A stretch of DNA of 64,000 nt. Origin: Hymenopellis radicata (Eukaryota; Basidiomycota; Agaricomycetes; Agaricales; Physalacriaceae). Of the stretch, positions 58,579 through 64,000 are shown piece by piece (position 1 is the first letter of the stretch; each line of letters starts with the position of its first letter). The translations under genes were made by a program, and so were the position numbers. A model generated the notes under the pieces. The model saw only the letters and a program-made list of their open reading frames with translations, had not been told where the DNA came from and made no database searches. The stretch spans positions 59,292 to 123,291 of the forward strand of contig JADNRX010000150.1 of the NCBI GenBank assembly GCA_015501595.1. The letters run 5' to 3'.

Positions 58579-59799
58579 ATGTCGCTCCCGACGTGCATCC
58601 AAGATCTACCCCCAGAAGTCATTTCGGAGGTGTTCGTACACCTGCTGAATGGCTCTGAACATCTCCCCTTCATCCAGACATTCGTGCACGCACCATGGCT
58701 CCTCATGCACGTCTGCAGTCGGTGGCGCTACATCGCCGGCTCGCTTCCCTGCCTCTGGAATTCCTTCACCGTCAATCTGGGCACCACTGCCGTCTCCCGC
58801 ATGGAGGTCTTAGATGCCTACATCGGGTACTCTGGGACCATCAAGCCTCTCACCATTCAATTCGTGATGAACCGCGTCTCTCCGTTGGCGACTGCCTCCT
58901 GCGCCGCCTCATGCTGGAGAGTCGGCGCTGGAAAAACATCACCGTCGTCGGCAAGTCCCGCTTCCTGCCCAGCTTCCAGCCTGTCCGCGGCAACCTTCCA
59001 CACCTGGAGCTCCTTCGCCTGAACGTCGGCGGAAAGCCACCCAGCATGCGGTGCGACGCTTTCGAAATCGCACCGGTCTTATCGGAGGTCTATCTGCAGG
59101 ATCTCGCGCACCATATTGTGCTGCCGTGGGCGCAGCTGAAGCGGCTTTTCGCAGAGGAAGACGAGGTGGAGCAGCACGTTTCGGCGCTGAATCGCCTTGA
59201 GGACGTTCAGACATGCACACTCCGAGTCCGCCCCTGCGCTACCCCCTCCCTCCCCAGACGATTCTTTCCCTCGCATCGTCCTACCCCATCTCACATCGAT
59301 GACCGTCAATGATCCCAATGTTCTTCATTTCCTTAATCTTCCTTCTCTTGTGGATATCACTATTTCTCAATCTTCCTTTGACTCTGAGAGTCGCATCCTT
59401 TCTCCCCTCAAGCACCTCCTCCGTCGTTCCGAGTGCCACCTCGAGCGGCTCTCCATCCGGTCGTCGTCCCAGGAGGACTGGGAGTCTCTGGCGACCATGT
59501 CGCAACTATCTGGGCTACGTGAGCTGGATATTACCTCTCGCGCCTTTCCTTCGACGTTCCTCGAGGTACTCTCCTCCGACAAGGGAGTCCTGTCCCCACT
59601 GGAGTCCGTCAAAATTCGCGCTGTCTATCTCCACGAGCTCAATCCGTGCCATGCGAGAGAGTTTGTCGAGAAGAGGATGGAGGGCGCCTTGCGCATGATG
59701 GAAATTGTGCTTGGATATGACGCTGTCTTGGATGGAGAGTGGCCGTGGTGGAGGCAAGACAGCACCTTGCGGTGGCGACGCGATGCGACATCATACTAG
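58579..59799 (+). pseudogene. F-box protein, two apparent frameshifts
   Basis: The N-terminus holds an F-box-like motif (LPPEVISEVFVHLLNG ... VCSRWRYIAGSLPCLWNSF), the agaricomycete type that links substrates to SCF ubiquitin ligases. The rest looks like irregular leucine-rich repeats (LLRRLMLESRRWKNITV, LPHLELLRLNVGG, LPHLTSMTVND, LSGLRELDITSRAF). Reading requires a change of frame near 58865-58885 and a change back near 59200-59230, about 110 residues later. No GT-AG pair explains either shift. Total about 400 residues, normal for the family. Either two one-base errors or a dead gene. Confidence 0.6.
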
Positions 59800-61660
59800 G
59801 TCTTTCCTCTTCATTCTGTCAATCGTTGAATAGTAGTGTCGTTACCTCACTTTCTATGCATACCTCCTTTTGGTATTGATATCGTTCCCGAACTATTCTT
59901 TCGCGCACTACCTTCATTGCCACGAGGTTACAATCATGAACGACGGCGCTGTGCTTTTTACGTTCATCCATATCGCACCTTGGTTCAGGATCCACGATTA
60001 CAGGGCAGGAATTCCACGGTGTGTTCAACGAACCTGATAGTAGTTGGGATTTTCAGCGGGATCTTTGAATATAGGCAAGTGATCGAGGCGACTTGTCCTA
60101 GCGGATACGGCGCCTCGATGGACTGACCTTGCTGATGAACGCTCAGTTTTTGTTTTCGACGTGACATGGATCGCAGAGACTGGATTTTAGCCTGTCCTGG
60201 CGCCGTGCGGTATCTGCGTAAGGGAGCAGAATCGAGTTGGAAAAGAAACAAGGTGGATCATATGGTCCGCCATGATGCGAAGTAAGTATTTTTTTAGGTA
60301 GACCAAACGTCGGCCGTATTATAAAAACTGTTTCGGCGAATTACTGGAGAAGCGCGGTTAGCGGATGAGCTATACGGGCTCAAACGAATAGTGATGGAAA
60401 TGAATTGAGCGCGAAAGCGGGCGATAATTCGAGATTAATCTTTTGATTACTCAAGGCCATATGAGGTACGCCATTTCGCTTTCCATGCTCACAGCATCCT
60501 CACCAACAGTACTCATTACAGATCCTTCGAGATCTAAAATGCTGTACTTATGGTTCGTTACCCACCGGGTCTCAAAATGAACCAGGTGAGACTCTTCTGC
60601 CTTCGGGACGTTATCCTCGCTTACAGCGAGACTTTGACGTGGTCAGCTCTCAGCGCCAACATCTTTCTCTTAGGTCGATCGTTGATTTCCATACCTGGCG
60701 GGGCAGCTTAGGTATGCAGCCGAGGATGTCTCGCATCCCTCAGCTCTTACTGTGCCCGCCAGGTGCGTTCTTGTATTTTTTCTCTTAGGCTCAGTCTCTT
60801 ACTGTTTCACGCCAGTATTGTATTCTCGTCGCCCGCCCGTTTGTATTCGTATCCTCATACTTGTACCACTTACCCTACGAACATCAATCATACTCGCGGC
60901 CGCCGCGGCGGCGGTCGGCTTTTTGGCTACCGTGTCCCCCGACAGGTTCATCAGATTGGCGCCTGGACCTCTGCGTTGGTTTAGCGCGTGCCGATGGTAA
61001 CCCTAACCATACGTCTCTTGCCTCCTACCATAACGATACCTGAAAGAGAGACCGACACTGCTAGCACCGCCATTCTCTGGGTAACCACACCTCCATTCAT
61101 GTAATCCCACAAGAGAACCTCGTCAAACTACGCGGTATCTTGACCAAAGTTGGATTATCCAGCAACAGTCATTTCCGGTGCGTACTTCCGAGCTACTTTG
61201 CTCATGCGCAATTGACCCGCCAGCCCAGGCCATTCATGGACGCGCCTGAAGAAATTTCATTGTTTCCTTAATCGGTCACAGAAACGAGCTCCGGGAGACT
61301 CCACGCTTCCGCTCATGAGTGGACTGACATGTGCTGGACCAGCGCCATTGACGAACTGCTCTCTATACCACCCCGGATGCACATCGGCAGGTAGTTTGTT
61401 CTCTTTTGCTTGTATTGCCGCAGGGAGTGCTCACCGCAACTCCATACCACAAGCAAGTTTAGCACTGTGCGGGTTAGTCTAATTAAATCTTTGCCGTCAT
61501 CGGATTCACTTGCCGTAAAATGCCGATGGTGTCCGTCGCCTGACGGAGTCTGAACTCGGAGACTGGTCAGGAGCAAGTCTAGAGCTTCAAGGTCCGTCGC
61601 GTAGCCCACCTCCCGACCACACAAGAACTAACGAGAACATACTAGGAGACGAACATGTTG
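59800..61660. other. Intergenic, no supported gene
   Basis: No domain in any frame. A GC-rich palindrome (GCGGCCGCCGCGGC) lies at about 60896-60910. Contains the Skn7 upstream region with TATATAAA at 61661. Confidence 0.5.
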
Positions 61661-61667
61661 TATATAA

Positions 61668-63602
61668 ATGCCCACATCTACGGGTGTATTCGGGGCTTGA
61701 CATATGGATCCACCACAACCAGCTAGACGACGATATCATACTCTTCTGCCTGCCCCGCCCCTGCACGCGGTACTACTCCTACTTTACGAGGTCGCTCGAG
61801 TGGTGCATCTACTACCGGATCCTCGTCCCCCGCGCTAGGTTCAACCTCCTCTTCATCTCCAGCAGCGTCAACGCGTCGTGGTCCAACCCGGACGCAGGCA
61901 ACCGACCGTGTCGCCACTACCGAAAGACCTGCCCCGACCGAAGGTCCTACGGACTTCGTTAGGAAACTAGCTCGGTAAGAGTCTATTCTGCTAAATGCTT
62001 GCTTCGTGTTTCTGAATTTCGGATTAGGATTTTGCAGGAGCCTTCGTTCCAGGCTATTATTTCCTGGACGCCGCAGGGTGACGCGTTTGTGGTCAAGGAT
62101 GTTACCGCCTTCTCTCATACAGTCCTTCCCACGATGTACAAGCACCAGAACTTCTCATCGTTCGTGCGCCAACTCAATAAATACGACTTTCACAAGGTCT
62201 CCGTGAAAGAAGGCGCCGAGGATAACGAAAATGTCCGCACTGCTTTTAGTCAAGGCTTATTCGTTCGTAACCTCGCCATTTCTGTAGAGCTCTACATTCC
62301 GGCACCCCGACTTTCGCTCTGATACACTCGATAAGCTCGACAAGATCAAGCGTAAAGTCTCGGTTTCGCGACGCACGTACGCGTCCGTCCTCTCCAGCCC
62401 CCCTTCTGCTTCCCGTAGTGCACCTACCTCCCCTGTGGACGCCGCGGATTTCCAGTCCCAGCTGCAAGACATTCTGGATACACAAGAGGACATGTCCACT
62501 CACATTCAGAACTTGGAGAGGAACTATCACGACGTTCTCGAAGAGCTCGTTGGGATCCAGCGGACCATGGCACATCAGGACCGTCTTACGCAAACGCTGA
62601 TACAGTACGCCTTGCATGGTAGTCTACCTCCGCTGCCGTCCTCCATCGCCGACCCGAGTCCATTTGTCGGTCAGCCAAACACACCTGGTCCCTCTACTTC
62701 AGAGTCCTCTGGAGTAATGGGGTTGCCGTGGGCGGATAACGAATACACGGCGACTATGGTTGTGCCACACTTGACACTTGCGCCGGGTTATGAGGCGTCG
62801 GGGATGTCGTCTCCGGCGCAGACGGTGGACTCTCAGGCGTCGTCGCATGCGGAACTGAGAGAGAGAATTGCGGCGTTGGAGCGACTGAGAGCGGAAATGC
62901 GGGCTGGCGCGCATGGGGGTCCTGGGATGCAGATGCAGATGCAAGCTGGTGGTGGTGTGGAAGAGGAGGACGATGAGGATGAGATGGTCATGCCGTCCCT
63001 TCCGCTTGTGAAGAGTGCTGACGTGCTGACTAGGGTTATGCCGCCGCCGCATGTGCTGGTGGTGGACGACGACGCGGTTACTCGGGCAACCCTTGGACGA
63101 TTAATGCAAGCACTGGGTTGCACTTCTAATGTTGCCGTCGACGGGGCTGACGCTGTACAGAAAGTCGGTGAGCAGCGATATGATCTTGTTCTCATGGTAA
63201 GCCGACCATTTTCCGTTCCTTCTTCATTCCTGCTCTGACGCGTATATTCAAGGACATCGTCATGCCCAGGATGGACGGTGTTGCGGCGACATCACTTATA
63301 AGAAGGTTCAACCACTCAACGGTGATCGTTGGGATGACCTCGCATGTGCACCCCGCAGCGGTTATGGCATATTACGCGGCGGGTATGAACGATGTCCTGA
63401 CGAAGCCGTTTGGCAAAGAGGGACTACGTACAGTGTTGGCTAGGCATTTTGGCGATCCGAGCAGGAGCAGGAGCAGGAGCAGGAGCAGATGCCGCTTAAC
63501 ACTCATATGACGGACGAGCAGTATGAGCGTTTGGTGCAAAGCATCGTGAGGAGGGATACAGATGCGGGTGGAGGTGAGGGTAGTGGACAGTTTCTAACTT
63601 AA
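61668..63602 (+). CDS. SKN7: Skn7/Prr1-type response regulator (HSF DNA-binding domain plus receiver)
   Basis: Stress-responsive transcription factor at the end of the fungal phosphorelay, acting in the nucleus. Ser/Thr/Arg-rich N-terminus, then an HSF-type DNA-binding domain: DFVRKLA, ILQEPSFQAIISW, FVVKDVTAFSHTVLP, FSSFVRQLNKYDFHKV and TFRHPDF. Next a coiled coil (about 62450-62610), a Ser/Pro/Met-rich linker and a receiver domain with VLVVDDDAVTR, phospho-acceptor Asp in MDIVMPRMDG, Thr in GMTSHV and Lys in LTKPFG. The ATG at 61668 joins in phase to the first long exon (61727) over a 41-nt intron; no other upstream Met fits, so the start is tentative. At 63450-63490 an AGCAGG repeat is read as SRSRSR with stop at 63508; one base shift gives an EQ repeat followed by THMTDEQYERLVQSIV, like known basidiomycete Skn7 C-termini, ending at 63602. 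Confidence 0.85.
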
Positions 63603-64000
63603 GTTTATGTGTAGGCGGCGTGGGTTGACATCAATGTCGCCCACGACAAGTACTACTTAGTACAACTGTTGTAATCGAACTCTATGGTTCGTGATATTAT
63701 TGTAGACTACAGTACTGTTATAATAAACTTTGCGCCTCCTGCGCTTAATTAAAAAACTGTGAGGAGATTGCGAAAGAAACGTGCCGCTCGTAGACGGTCG
63801 TGAGCTTGGTGTCATTCGTGACACGATGAAATATTTCCATGTTACAATGTTACAATATTAATTCCGCCTACGCTAAATAAATAGCTAAGGTACTAGTACC
63901 CCGACGGACCGTGTATAGTGAGAAAATGATAATTAAATGGCGACGCAAACCACGGGTGCCTCAAAACCTTGCGGGGAAAACCTCTGTGAGGACAAAACCC
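63603..64000. other. 3' flank, no gene seen
   Basis: AT-rich region after the Skn7 gene; AATAAA-like signals near 63720-63726 could serve in 3' processing. Holds dispersed repeat copy 2. Confidence 0.4.
63841..63892 (+). repeat. Short dispersed repeat, copy 2
   Basis: Near-identical to 5200-5252 (gttacaatgttac ... taaatagctaaggta), same orientation. Confidence 0.6.

Noticed and set aside
59800..61660. Several 60-100 residue frames on both strands
   Set aside because: Overlapping frames without domains, start context or splice sites; treated as chance.
61704..61986. Met 61704 as start of the Skn7 gene
   Set aside because: That frame runs to a stop without reaching the HSF domain; the domain frame has a stop at 61725 and needs an upstream exon.
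63450..63507. SRSRSR tail as a genuine SR domain on the Skn7 protein
   Set aside because: The neighbouring frame gives an EQ repeat followed by a conserved-looking Skn7 C-terminus, so the SR reading is more likely a frame error.

Overview
The window is nuclear DNA of a filamentous basidiomycete, very probably a mushroom-forming agaricomycete. Genes on both strands are cut by many spliceosomal introns of about 40-60 nt with GT-AG borders. The gene families also point to Agaricomycetes: expanded TKL (tyrosine-kinase-like) kinases, MYND and F-box proteins, a pectin lyase, a PDR-type ABC transporter and a tyrosine-recombinase retroelement with split direct repeats. There are no operons.

Layout. 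0-13 kb: the 5' part of a PDR/ABCG transporter (minus), a divergent kinase-like gene (minus), a secreted pectin lyase (minus) and a lineage-specific protein of unknown function (plus). 14-23 kb: two large kinase genes facing each other across a MYND zinc-finger gene. Each encodes an apparently active TKL kinase fused to a Bck1/STE11-like pseudokinase that has lost the Asp of DFG. 23-25 kb: remnants of a small secreted protein family. 25-31 kb: a cluster of twelve tRNA genes or tRNA-like copies (Thr-AGT type with intron, plus a shorter form whose loop reads AGG) around a divergent ribosomal protein pair (eS17 and uS8). 29-40 kb: six copies of one TA-flanked MITE, one copy of a second MITE, a TKL pseudokinase with an unfamiliar C-terminal domain, and relics of further TKL kinases. 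42.1-49.8 kb: a Ngaro/PAT-like retroelement inserted cleanly into an exon of a small secreted protein gene. 51-55 kb: two TKL kinases whose tails carry PAM2-like motifs (two in one; an array of eight in the other, which is broken). 56-64 kb: a secreted isochorismatase-family hydrolase, a frameshifted F-box gene and a Skn7/Prr1-type response regulator.

The main theme is local birth, rearrangement and death of TKL kinases: five loci and two relics share one N-terminal module and kinase type but carry three different C-terminal ends (STE-like pseudokinase, unknown beta-rich-looking domain, PAM2 motifs). The housekeeping genes (eS17, uS8) and the isochorismatase are intact. The retroelement, the youngest-looking duplicates and the F-box gene carry single-base frameshifts, often in homopolymers, so base-calling error must be excluded before calling them all pseudogenes. 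All exon borders here were worked out by eye.
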